Assembly (NCBI GenBank): GCA_965224515.1
Contig: OZ245051.1
Span: 1,736,001-1,800,000, forward strand
DNA from: Sedimenticola_A sp040506425
GTDB taxonomy: Bacteria > Pseudomonadota > Gammaproteobacteria > Chromatiales > Chromatiaceae
Reading direction: 5' to 3'
Length of the DNA: 64,000 bases
The position numbers were made by a program, and so were the translations under genes. Shown piece after piece: positions 51,633-59,769 of the stretch (its first letter is position 1; each line of letters begins with the position of its first letter). Below the pieces are notes generated by a model. It did no database searches. It worked only from the letters and a program-made list of their open reading frames with translations, and was not told the origin of the DNA.

Positions 51633-52528
51633 GCAGTGAAAACAGCAACCAAGTGCTGGCCGGATACAACTTCGCCTACCTGGACGAACAGACCAAGCGG
51701 ATGATCCGCCGCGCCATTCTCAAGGCGGTGGCGATTCCCGGGTACCAGGTGCCGTTCGGTGGTCGTGAGATGCCCCTGCCATACGGATGGGGTACCGGCG
51801 GCATCCAGATAACCGCCGCCATCATCGGTGCGGATGACGTGTTGAAGGTGATCGACCAGGGAGCCGACGACACCACCAACGCGGTCAATATCCGCAACTT
51901 TTTCGCCCGCACCGCAGGTGTGGCCACCACGGAGAAGACCGCGTCCGCATCCCTTATCCAGACCCGTCACCGGATACCGGAGAAGCCGTTGCGCGAGGAT
52001 CAGGTCCTGGTCTACCAGGTGCCTATTCCCGAGCCCCTGCGTTTCATGGAGCCGCGGGAGACCGAAACGCGCAAGATGCACGCCCTGCAGGAGTACGGTG
52101 TGATGCATGTGAAGCTGTACGAGGATATCGCCCGTTACGGCTATATCGCCACCACCTACAACTACCCGGTACTGGTCAACGGTCGCTACGTGATGGCGCC
52201 GTCGCCGATACCGAAGTTCGACAATCCGAAGATGCACCAGATGCCGGCCCTGCAGCTGTTCGGCGCCGGACGGGAGAAGCGCATCTATGCCATACCGCCC
52301 TACACCGATGTAAAGAGCCTGGACTTCGATGATCATCCCTTCGAGGTGCAGCAGTGGGATGGCTGCTGTGCACTGTGCGGCGCTGACGACAGCTTCCTCG
52401 ACGAGGTGGTTGTCGATGACCAGGGCGGACGCATGTTCGTTTGTTCGGACAGTGACTACTGCATGGAGCGGCGGGAAGCGGGCTTTACCGGCCCCCAGCC
52501 GGATGCGGGGAAAGATCATGTCGCCTGA
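51629..52528 (+). CDS. phnJ: C-P lyase radical-SAM subunit PhnJ
   Basis: A 299-residue catalytic subunit that cleaves the C-P bond of ribosyl alkylphosphonate phosphate. YNFAYLDEQTKRMIRRAILK at the start, PYGWGTGGIQITA, and the iron-sulfur cysteines CCALCGADDSFLDE with VCSDSDYCMERRE near the C-terminus match the unusual PhnJ cluster motif. A GlyxxxxGly-type TRHRIPE region is also present. Start overlaps phnI, and the 3' end overlaps phnK. Confidence 0.97.
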   Translation: MSSENSNQVLAGYNFAYLDEQTKRMIRRAILKAVAIPGYQVPFGGREMPLPYGWGTGGIQITAAIIGADDVLKVIDQGADDTTNAVNIRNFFARTAGVATTEKTASASLIQTRHRIPEKPLREDQVLVYQVPIPEPLRFMEPRETETRKMHALQEYGVMHVKLYEDIARYGYIATTYNYPVLVNGRYVMAPSPIPKFDNPKMHQMPALQLFGAGREKRIYAIPPYTDVKSLDFDDHPFEVQQWDGCCALCGADDSFLDEVVVDDQGGRMFVCSDSDYCMERREAGFTGPQPDAGKDHVA

Positions 52529-53324
52529 GAAGAGAGAGATGCGGCTTTTCGACGAAGAGCCACTGCTGCGGGTCGAGGGATTGAGTCACTATTACGGCGA
52601 CAAGCTGGGTTGCCGGGATGTGGATTTCGAGCTCTACCCCGGCGAGGTGCTGGGTATCGTGGGGGAGTCGGGGTCCGGCAAATCCACCCTGCTCAGCTGC
52701 CTCTCGGCACGCATGGAGCCCACCTCCGGCGAGGTCTTCTACCGTAGCCGCCACGAGGGGCTGGTGGATGTCTACGGAATATCCGAATCCCGCCGCCGCC
52801 TTCTGACCCGCACCGAATGGGGCATCGTTCACCAGAATCCGAGGGACGGCCTGCGGCTGCAGGTGAGTGCCGGTGCCAACGTGGGTGAGCGCCTGATGGC
52901 AGTGGGAGCACGCCACTACGGCGATATCAGGTCCGAGGCGGGCAGCTGGCTGGAGAAGGTCGAGATCGATGACGACCGCATCGACGATACCCCCGCCACC
53001 TTCTCGGGGGGTATGCAGCAGCGGTTGCAGATTGCACGCAACCTGGTGACCGCGCCGCGCCTGGTCTTCATGGACGAACCTACGGGCGGTCTCGATGTCT
53101 CGGTGCAGGCGCGCCTGCTGGATCTTCTGCGCGGCCTGGTCACCGACCTGGGACTCTCTGCCATCATCGTCACCCACGACCTGGCCGTTACCCGGCTGCT
53201 GGCTCACCGCCTGATGGTAATGCGTCGCGGCGAGGTGGTGGAGAGCGGGCTTACCGACCAGGTGCTGGATGATCCCCAGCACCCCTATACCCAGCTGCTG
53301 GTCTCTTCGGTCCTGACACCCTGA
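52518..53324 (+). CDS. phnK: C-P lyase complex ATPase-like subunit PhnK
   Basis: A 268-residue ABC ATPase-like protein that docks on the PhnJ face of the core. Walker A GESGSGKSTLLSC, Q-loop GIVHQNPRDGLRLQVSAGAN, signature FSGGMQQRLQIARNL, Walker B LVFMDEPTGGLDVSVQ and IIVTHDLAVTRLLA are all present. The frame opens inside phnJ; ATG 52518, with GGGGA upstream and a 4-codon overlap with phnJ, is preferred, and ATG 52539 is possible. Confidence 0.95.
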   Translation: MSPEKREMRLFDEEPLLRVEGLSHYYGDKLGCRDVDFELYPGEVLGIVGESGSGKSTLLSCLSARMEPTSGEVFYRSRHEGLVDVYGISESRRRLLTRTEWGIVHQNPRDGLRLQVSAGANVGERLMAVGARHYGDIRSEAGSWLEKVEIDDDRIDDTPATFSGGMQQRLQIARNLVTAPRLVFMDEPTGGLDVSVQARLLDLLRGLVTDLGLSAIIVTHDLAVTRLLAHRLMVMRRGEVVESGLTDQVLDDPQHPYTQLLVSSVLTP

Positions 53325-53332
53325 GGTATGCA

Positions 53333-54034
53333 ATGAACAGCGTGATGATCAAGGTAGAGAACCTCAACAAGCAGTTCACTCTCCACACCCAGGGTGGGGA
53401 CTCCTACCAGGTGCTGGCCAATGTCTCCCTGGAGGTGCACAAGGGGGAGTGCCTGGTTCTGCATGGGCCCTCCGGCGCCGGCAAGAGCACACTGTTGAGA
53501 GCGCTCTATGCCAACTACAAGGCGGAAAGCGGTCGCATACTGGTACGCCACGGTGAACACATTATCGACCTGGTCTCCACCGAACCCCGGGAGGTGCTCT
53601 CGGTGCGGCGTTTCACGGTCGGCTACGTCAGCCAGTTCCTGCGGGTGATTCCGCGGGTCAGCGCCATCGACGTGGTGAGCGAACCCCTCGTGCTGCTGGG
53701 GGAAGAGCAGTCCGTGGCGCGGCTCAGGGCCGGCGAGATGCTGGAGCGGCTCAATATACCGGAGCGCCTTTTCTCCCTGGCGCCGGCCACCTTCTCGGGG
53801 GGCGAGCAGCAGCGCATCAATATTGCACGGGGATTCCTGCCTCAATACCCGGTGCTGCTGCTGGATGAGCCCACCGCATCCCTCGACCCGGTAAACAGCG
53901 GTGTGGTGATGGATCTCATTGAAGAGGCCAAGAACAGAGGTACGGCGATCGTCGGTATCTTCCACGACTCGGAAGTTCGCGAAGCCGTGGCCACACACTA
54001 TTATCAACTGCAGGCCCTGGAGTCCGCTGCATGA
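53333..54034 (+). CDS. phnL: C-P lyase complex ATPase-like subunit PhnL
   Basis: A 233-residue second ABC ATPase-like protein of the complex. Walker A GPSGAGKSTLLRALYANYK, the PhnL-typical YVSQFLRVIPRVSAIDVVSEPL, signature FSGGEQQRINIARGF, Walker B LLLDEPTASLDPVN and IFHDSEVREAVA are present. ATGA overlap with phnM. Confidence 0.95.
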   Translation: MNSVMIKVENLNKQFTLHTQGGDSYQVLANVSLEVHKGECLVLHGPSGAGKSTLLRALYANYKAESGRILVRHGEHIIDLVSTEPREVLSVRRFTVGYVSQFLRVIPRVSAIDVVSEPLVLLGEEQSVARLRAGEMLERLNIPERLFSLAPATFSGGEQQRINIARGFLPQYPVLLLDEPTASLDPVNSGVVMDLIEEAKNRGTAIVGIFHDSEVREAVATHYYQLQALESAA

Positions 54035-55176
54035 ACGAGCAACAATTGCTGACCAACGCACGTATCGTTACCCCTGACGAAGTTATCCTGGGGACCCTGC
54101 GGGTGGAGGAAGGTGTGATAACCGATATCGATCATGGTGTCACAAGCGCCGTTGGTGTCGAGGACCTGAATGGGGACTTCCTGATTCCAGGCCTGGTGGA
54201 ACTGCATACCGACAACCTCGAAAAGCACTTTACGCCGCGGCCCAAGGTGCGTTGGCCGTCAGTGCCCGCGGTGGTTGCCCACGATGCCCAGGTGGCAGCG
54301 GCGGGCATCACCACCGTGTTCGACGCGGTGGCTCTCGGTGATGTCAATGACGGCAGCACCCGCATAAAGTACGTCAACGACATGATCGAGGCGGTGACCC
54401 TGGCCCAGGAGGAGCAGGCGATCCGTGCCGAGCATTTCCTGCACCTGCGTTGCGAGGTGGCCTACGCAAAGGTACTCGAGCTGTTCGAACCCTACCGGGA
54501 GCACTACCTGTTGCGCCTGGTTTCCCTGATGGACCACTCACCCGGTCAACGCCAGTTCGCAAGCCTCGACAAGTACCGCGAGTACTACCAGGGCAAGTAC
54601 GGGCTGGACGATCAGGAGATCGAAGAGTTTATCGTGCAGCAGAAAGAGGCGAGCATGAAACACAGCCGCAGCAACCGCGAACAGATCGTGGTGCAGTGCC
54701 GGGAGATGGGTGTGCCCATGGCCAGTCACGACGATGCAACCGCGGAGCACGTGGACGAGGCCATCGGCTACGGCATGTCGATTGCCGAGTTTCCCACCAC
54801 CAAGGAGGCGGCCAGGGAGTCCAGGGAGCGGGGCATGAAGGTGCTCATGGGTGCGCCCAACCTGGTGCGGGGCGGTTCCCATTCGGGTAACGTATCGGCC
54901 CGGGAACTGGCTGAGGAGGACCTGCTGGACATCGTCTCTTCCGACTACTTCCCCAGCAGCCTGTTGCAGGCCGCTTTCACCCTGCACCACAAGGTTGAGG
55001 AATTCACCCTGCCCAAGGCGATCTCGACGGTCACTTCCAACCCGGCCAGGGCGGCAGGATTGCCGGACCGGGGAGAGATCAGCGTGGGCAAGAGAGCAGA
55101 CCTGGTTCGTGTGCACGAGTATCACCGCTTTCCCCTGGTGCGCGAAGTGTGGCGACAGGGGAGACGAATCTACTGA
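54031..55176 (+). CDS. phnM: Ribophosphonate triphosphate pyrophosphohydrolase PhnM
   Basis: A 381-residue amidohydrolase-fold enzyme that removes pyrophosphate from ribosyl-phosphonate triphosphate. Metal motifs: LIPGLVELHTDNLEKHFTPR, VSLMDHSPGQRQF, MASHDDATAEHVDEA and VSSDYFPSSLL. The C-terminal strand region with GEISVGKRADLVRVHEY is typical. Length as in E. coli PhnM. Confidence 0.96.
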   Translation: MNEQQLLTNARIVTPDEVILGTLRVEEGVITDIDHGVTSAVGVEDLNGDFLIPGLVELHTDNLEKHFTPRPKVRWPSVPAVVAHDAQVAAAGITTVFDAVALGDVNDGSTRIKYVNDMIEAVTLAQEEQAIRAEHFLHLRCEVAYAKVLELFEPYREHYLLRLVSLMDHSPGQRQFASLDKYREYYQGKYGLDDQEIEEFIVQQKEASMKHSRSNREQIVVQCREMGVPMASHDDATAEHVDEAIGYGMSIAEFPTTKEAARESRERGMKVLMGAPNLVRGGSHSGNVSARELAEEDLLDIVSSDYFPSSLLQAAFTLHHKVEEFTLPKAISTVTSNPARAAGLPDRGEISVGKRADLVRVHEYHRFPLVREVWRQGRRIY

Positions 55177-55186
55177 GGAGAAGCCA

Positions 55187-55915
55187 GTGGCGGACGAACG
55201 CTTTGCCATCTATTACTCGCCGGCAATCAACAGCGGGTTGTGGACCTTCGGAAGCCATTGGCTTGGGCGGGACGCCTACTCGGGAGACACCCTTCCCCGA
55301 TTCGAGGTGAAAGGGGTTGAGCAGGCGCTGCTCGACAGGGTTACCGCCTCGCCCAGGCACTACGGCTTTCATGCCACCCTCAAGCCTCCGTTCAGGCTTA
55401 AGCCGGAATGCTCACGTGATGAACTGGTCGATGCCATCAGTGATTTTGCTGCAACCCGGCAGGCATTCGAGATGCCCCGGCTTGTACTGGCGGACCTGGT
55501 GGGGTTTCTGGCATTGAGGCCTGATGGTTCCTGTTCCAGGCTGAAAGCGTTAGCCGCCGAGTGTGTCGAGCACTTCGACCGATTCAGAAGGGCACCGAGT
55601 GAGGTGGAATTGGAGAAGCGACTCGGCCAGGGGTTGCGGCCGGAGCAGCGGCGGATGCTGGAGCGCTGGGGCTATCCCTACGTGATGGATGAGTTCAGGT
55701 TTCACCTGACACTGACAGGACGTATCGGTGCAGGCCTGCGGGATCACCTGCGCCGTGTGCTCAATGCCAGGGTGTCCTCCCTCTCCGAGGTTACCCTTGA
55801 AATGGATGCGCTGACGCTCTTCCACCAGTCTGATCCGGAACAGCCTTTCCGGGTGATTCACCGTTCCCCCCTGACCAGAGAATCCGGGGGTGGTCTTCAG
55901 TTTGCAGCGGGATAG
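55187..55915 (+). CDS. Phosphonate-cluster 2H phosphoesterase-like protein (DUF1045)
   Basis: A 242-residue protein of the TIGR03223/DUF1045 group. Two HxT motifs of the 2H phosphoesterase fold are seen: YGFHATLKPPF and FRFHLTLTGRI. The N-terminus RFAIYYSPAINSGLWTFGSHWLGRD is family-typical. phnP, the usual cyclic ribose-phosphate phosphodiesterase gene, is not in the cluster, and this protein occupies the expected place, so it may open the 1,2-cyclic phosphate. GTG start with GAGGAG upstream; 10 nt after phnM. Confidence 0.85.
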   Translation: MADERFAIYYSPAINSGLWTFGSHWLGRDAYSGDTLPRFEVKGVEQALLDRVTASPRHYGFHATLKPPFRLKPECSRDELVDAISDFAATRQAFEMPRLVLADLVGFLALRPDGSCSRLKALAAECVEHFDRFRRAPSEVELEKRLGQGLRPEQRRMLERWGYPYVMDEFRFHLTLTGRIGAGLRDHLRRVLNARVSSLSEVTLEMDALTLFHQSDPEQPFRVIHRSPLTRESGGGLQFAAG

Positions 55916-55922
55916 GAACGGA

Positions 55923-56534
55923 GTGGGGCGGCTCATCTACATTGTCGGTGCGTCAGGGGCGGGGAAGGACAGCCTGATCGCTTACGTACGCGAAAGGTTC
56001 TCGGTGCTGAGCACTAAAACCGTTTTCGCACACCGCTATATCACCCGGCCGGCCGCCGCAGGTGGTGAGAACCACGTGGCTCTCTCCTCCGGCGAATTCA
56101 AGGTCAGGGAGGATGCCGGGCTGTTCTCACTCTGCTGGCATAGCCATGGCATGGGTTACGGAATTGGCCTGGAACTGGACAGCTGGCTCGAACGCGGCTT
56201 CAGTGCCGTGGTCAACGGCTCGCGGGGTTACCTGGAGCAGGCCGTTCAGCGTTACCCGGATCTTGTTCCCGTAAGTATCGAGGTATCTCACGACGTGCTG
56301 CGTTCGCGGCTGCTGGCCAGGGGGCGGGAGTCCGAAGCGGAGATTGAGGCTCGGCTTCTGCGTGCCCAGGAGTACAGGGTGCTGAAGCTGCGGGGTCTGC
56401 GAAGGATCAATAACGACGGCGCGCTTGAAGAGGCCGGGCAGCAGCTCCTCGGCATCGTTCTGAACCCGGAATCCGGGGCTGAACTTCCAATCTCCGCATG
56501 GCCCACTAGTGGCCGCCAGCGGAATGCAGAGTAG
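55923..56534 (+). CDS. phnN: Ribose 1,5-bisphosphate phosphokinase PhnN
   Basis: A 203-residue guanylate-kinase-like enzyme that converts ribose 1,5-bisphosphate to PRPP. P-loop IYIVGASGAGKDSLI at the N-terminus, then HRYITRPAAAGGENHVALS, LCWHSHGMGYGIG, VVNGSRGYLEQA and the lid LLARGRESEAEIEARLLRA. The frame is open upstream, but GTG 55923, 8 nt after the preceding stop and near AGGAACGGA, matches the family N-terminus. Last gene of the phn cluster. Confidence 0.92.
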   Translation: MGRLIYIVGASGAGKDSLIAYVRERFSVLSTKTVFAHRYITRPAAAGGENHVALSSGEFKVREDAGLFSLCWHSHGMGYGIGLELDSWLERGFSAVVNGSRGYLEQAVQRYPDLVPVSIEVSHDVLRSRLLARGRESEAEIEARLLRAQEYRVLKLRGLRRINNDGALEEAGQQLLGIVLNPESGAELPISAWPTSGRQRNAE

Positions 56535-56546
56535 TACCCTGGTGGC

Positions 56547-56795
56547 TCAGCGTTTCAGTTCAATGGTACCTGAGACTCTCACCTCGACCCGCTGGGTTCC
56601 CGCTTCAAGGGCAGGGGGTGCCGCTGACTTCATCTCCATGGCCATGGCGCGCACCGGGAAGTGGCGTGGCGATACCCCGGATGTGTTGATGTTCATGTTC
56701 ACCAGCCGGTGATCTTGTTGCCGCTGAAAGAGCTGCTCTTGCTGTAGATGGGGCTGGTGCTGTAGTCGATCCGCCGCCTGACATCTTGCGGTAAC
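56547..56795 (-). pseudogene. SIMPL-domain (DUF541) protein remnant
   Basis: On the minus strand two frames carry pieces of one protein. QDVRRRIDYSTSPIYSKSSS (followed by FSGNKITGW and a stop) corresponds to the central SIMPL segment. In the adjacent frame VNMNINTSGVSPRHFPVRAM...VEVRVSGTIELKR corresponds to the C-terminal end. The middle of the domain is missing, so a deletion and frame change have occurred. The rest of 56535-56817 holds nothing else. Confidence 0.55.
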
Positions 56796-56817
56796 AAGAC
56801 GGTCATAAACTCTCCCC

Positions 56818-58659
56818 ATGGAGATGCAGCCCGACTACAGCATTGCAATCACAGCCTTCTGGATTGGCGTCATTGCCGCCATCTCGTTGCCCCTGGGTGC
56901 ACTGACCTCGCGTTTCTGGATTCCGGAGGATCGCAGCGTGGCCGCCCTCATGGCCTTCGGGGGAGGCGCCCTGCTGGCCGCCCTATCCATCGACCTGGTA
57001 GCCCCTGCCCTGGAGCAGGGCCATTTCTACGAGATCGCTTTCGGCGCAATTCTCGGCGGCCTGATCTTCGTCCTGCTCAACGAGGCTGTAAACGACTACG
57101 GCGGATTCGTGCGCAAGGTCTCAACCAGCATCTACCATTTGCGCAGCAAACAACACCAGCGCTTCCGCAAGGTGCTCTCCCGTCTGGAGGATCTGGATAT
57201 TTTCGGCGAGGTGGAGCCAAGGGACTTTCGCGCCGTCGCCGCCTTCATCGAAATCCGAAAATACCCCCGTAACACCTACGTCTACCGCCAGGGAGACCCC
57301 TGTGAAGGCATATACATCCTAGCCAGCGGCTCAGTCAGCCTGCTGGACCCGGCCCGGCATATGAACCTGGTACACAGTGTACGCCCCTGGGAGACCTTCT
57401 CCCGCCAGCCCTTTCTCACCGGTTCGCCCAACGACGACATCGCGATCACCGTGGAAGAAAGCGAGGTGTGGGTGCTGCCACGGGAGAAGTTCCTGCACCT
57501 GATGATCAGTTCGCCAAGGCTTGCCCAGGCAATCCACAGCTGGCTGCGCAGCCCTGAGACAAAAAAGTACCTGATCGATCGTCAACAGATGGAATCCTCG
57601 ACTGCCGAGGAGTGGCTGGACAAGGCGGTCAACGACCTGATCCGACACGCCACCGTACCTCCCGCCCTGGAGATCTACCGCAACGAACTACGCTTCATGG
57701 AACAGGCATCGAACCTGCGCAGAACCAACCTGTTCGACAATTTGCCCCACGGCGAACTGGATGCAGTGGCCGAACGCCTGATCTACAAGCAGCACAAGAA
57801 AGGGGAGACCTTTTTCCACGACGGCGATGTCGCGGACCGGCTCTACCTCATGGATACCGGAGAGGCCTCACTGCTGGCCCCCAGGGACCATGCCCGCAAC
57901 CGAGAACTGCTGACCGATGGCTGCTCCTTCGGCGTGCTGGCCTTCATCACCGGCGCACGCCACTCTGCATCGGCTGTCGCCTCCGAAGACACAACATACT
58001 GGGTCCTGTTGCGCCGCGACCTGCCGGAACTGTTCGAGGAGACACCGATACTCAAATCCCGATTCGAGCAGCTGCTGGACACGCGCGAGGTGGGTGATTA
58101 TCTCAGTACGCGCCACGGAGTCGATCCCGACAAGATGCAACGCTGGACCAACCGGGTAAAGGAGGATCTGAGCCAGGCCAATCCACTGACACCCATCATC
58201 GAACTGACGAGAGGCGTCCAGGGTCATCAAGGCGCGGCGCTGGCCATCTGGCTCGGCATCCTGCTGGACGGCATCCCCGAGTCACTGGTACTCGGCACCA
58301 TCCAGGCCAAGGATAGCATCAGCCTCTCTCTGATCGCCGGCCTGTTCATATCCAACTACCCTGAGTCCCTCTCCAGTTCCATAGGCATGAAGCACCAGGG
58401 ATTGGGCTTCGGCCGGGTGCTGCTCATGTGGTCCTCCCTGGTGCTGATCACGGGCCTGGGCGCTGCCATGGGCGCGCTCTTTTTCGGGAGCGTATCTCCC
58501 GCCAAGTTCGCACTCATCGAGGGTATTGCCGCAGGCGCCATGCTCACCATGATCGCCCAGACCATGCTGCCCGAGGCCTACTTCAAGGGCGGTAACGTCG
58601 TGGGCATCACCACCCTGATGGGTTTTCTTACCGCCCTGTTCTTCAAAAACCTCGGCTAG
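56818..58659 (+). CDS. ZIP-like membrane protein with two inserted cyclic-nucleotide-binding-like domains
   Basis: A 613-residue protein with an unusual order. Three hydrophobic helices (about residues 9-95) resemble the start of ZIP transporters. Two cNMP-binding-like domains follow at about 125-235 (YVYRQGDPCEGIYILASGSV) and 300-415 (FFHDGDVADRLYLMDTGEAS, FGVLAFITGARHSASAVA). The remaining helices (about 465-613) carry IWLGILLDGIPESLVLG, FISNYPESLSSSIGM and EGIAAGAMLTMIAQTMLPEA. In the nucleotide pocket the usual Arg before Ser-Ala is His in domain 2. The ZIP helix-4 motif HxxxE is altered (LDGIPES). Ligand-gated metal transport or a signalling role are both possible. Confidence 0.75.
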   Translation: MEMQPDYSIAITAFWIGVIAAISLPLGALTSRFWIPEDRSVAALMAFGGGALLAALSIDLVAPALEQGHFYEIAFGAILGGLIFVLLNEAVNDYGGFVRKVSTSIYHLRSKQHQRFRKVLSRLEDLDIFGEVEPRDFRAVAAFIEIRKYPRNTYVYRQGDPCEGIYILASGSVSLLDPARHMNLVHSVRPWETFSRQPFLTGSPNDDIAITVEESEVWVLPREKFLHLMISSPRLAQAIHSWLRSPETKKYLIDRQQMESSTAEEWLDKAVNDLIRHATVPPALEIYRNELRFMEQASNLRRTNLFDNLPHGELDAVAERLIYKQHKKGETFFHDGDVADRLYLMDTGEASLLAPRDHARNRELLTDGCSFGVLAFITGARHSASAVASEDTTYWVLLRRDLPELFEETPILKSRFEQLLDTREVGDYLSTRHGVDPDKMQRWTNRVKEDLSQANPLTPIIELTRGVQGHQGAALAIWLGILLDGIPESLVLGTIQAKDSISLSLIAGLFISNYPESLSSSIGMKHQGLGFGRVLLMWSSLVLITGLGAAMGALFFGSVSPAKFALIEGIAAGAMLTMIAQTMLPEAYFKGGNVVGITTLMGFLTALFFKNLG

Positions 58660-58794
58660 GCGTTAGTAAATCATCTTCACCGGTAGATGATTGCTAGTGG
58701 CTTCCTTTCATGCCTGCTACCATCAATCCAGAATACACAAGTAGATGGATTTTACTTCCTTCTGCCCGCCCAGGATATTTGCGGGACAAGACGT

Positions 58795-58944
58795 ATGACC
58801 TCACTCCACGAACAAGCAATAGACGATGTACTGATTCCTTATGTAGCCACACCTGAAGTCAACAAAATCATTTCAGGCATGGGACGCACCGAAGACACAA
58901 AATTCTCCCCGGACAACCGCTGGCTGGCCACCTCCCCTCATTAA
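58795..58944 (+). pseudogene. 5' fragment of a chromosomal gene cut by the AT-rich insertion
   Basis: ATG 58795 opens MTSLHEQAIDDVLIPYVATP and then EVNKIISGMGRTEDTKFSPD with NRWLA, after which the frame meets the junction at about 58942 and stops. KFSPDNRWLA resembles the first blade of a beta-propeller protein. Only about 45 codons remain. The other part of the gene is not seen on the far side of the insertion in this window. Confidence 0.5.
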
Positions 58945-59751
58945 AAAAGCGTTATTTAAACCTTCAGTCTTAAAGGTAGCGATACGATCTTTGCTCTTCC
59001 AAAATTGCCAAACAGGCTTTTCAGAAAAAGGATTGTTCACGTTGCAGCTACCGGTTGAACAGCTATTCTGTGGCGCATTCTTTAAAGGCGGTTTAAACGC
59101 GCCAGTAGTTAGCAGGAGTTTAATACCAAAACCACCGAACAAACCTAAGGCAACGGCTGCCACAGCTTTGCGTAAAGCAAACTCCCAACCCAACGCACCG
59201 GCTGTAATCATTAGTGAAGGAGGACCAATCAATGGTGAAGACAACCAAAACGCCATCACCGCAGACAGTGGCGCGCCTAAAGCTAACAAACCAGCAACGA
59301 AAGGGATGACCTCACACGAACAAAAAGGTGCTAAACCACCAAACAAAGCCGCTAAAACAATCATTCTGTTTTCACGTCCTTCGAAGGCCTTGGCAACCAT
59401 ATTTTCTGCACCAGTTGCTTTTAAATAAGCAATCAAGAACACCGCAAATACAATATAAGGTGCTGTTCCAGCTAAAGCCGTTGTCGCAATAGTGATGAAT
59501 TCAACAAAGTTTGCAGTATCTGCTAAATACACAATTGCCGGAATAAGCACAACCAAGCCCCATGCTGACCGCAACCAACCTATTTTCTGTCGCCAGCCAG
59601 GTTAATTAGCACCACAACATGAAGTTTTTTCCTCAGGTTCTCCACGGCAACTTTGAGTTGCAGGCTCGGGCGTTGCACAACAACTACTATCATTGTTCAC
59701 CTGAACAGCGATCCCTGGAAAATCTGGTGTCTTTGATTGGTTGTCAGGCAT
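58943..59751 (-). pseudogene. ArsP/DUF318-type permease, interrupted by a stop codon and truncated
   Basis: One frame from ATG 59751 encodes a Cys-rich N-terminus (MPDNQSKTPDFPGIAVQV...SCCATPEPATQSC...KTSCCGAN), then TAA at 59604-59602, and continues in the same frame as PGWRQKIGWLRSAWGLVVLI into a UPF0718-like permease (FGGLAPFCSCEVIPFVAGLL, LSSPLIGPPSLMITAGALG). After KTEGLNNAFL the reading enters unrelated sequence, so the last 100 or so residues with the second membrane half are missing. Such permeases export organoarsenicals or similar compounds. Internal TTG starts could produce only a half protein. Confidence 0.75.
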
Positions 59752-59769
59752 GGAGTGCATCTCTGTTTA

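Noticed and set aside
54851..55186. N-terminal extension of the DUF1045 protein into phnM
   Set aside because: The extension is out-of-frame phnM sequence; GTG 55187 has a good ribosome-binding site and matches the family start.
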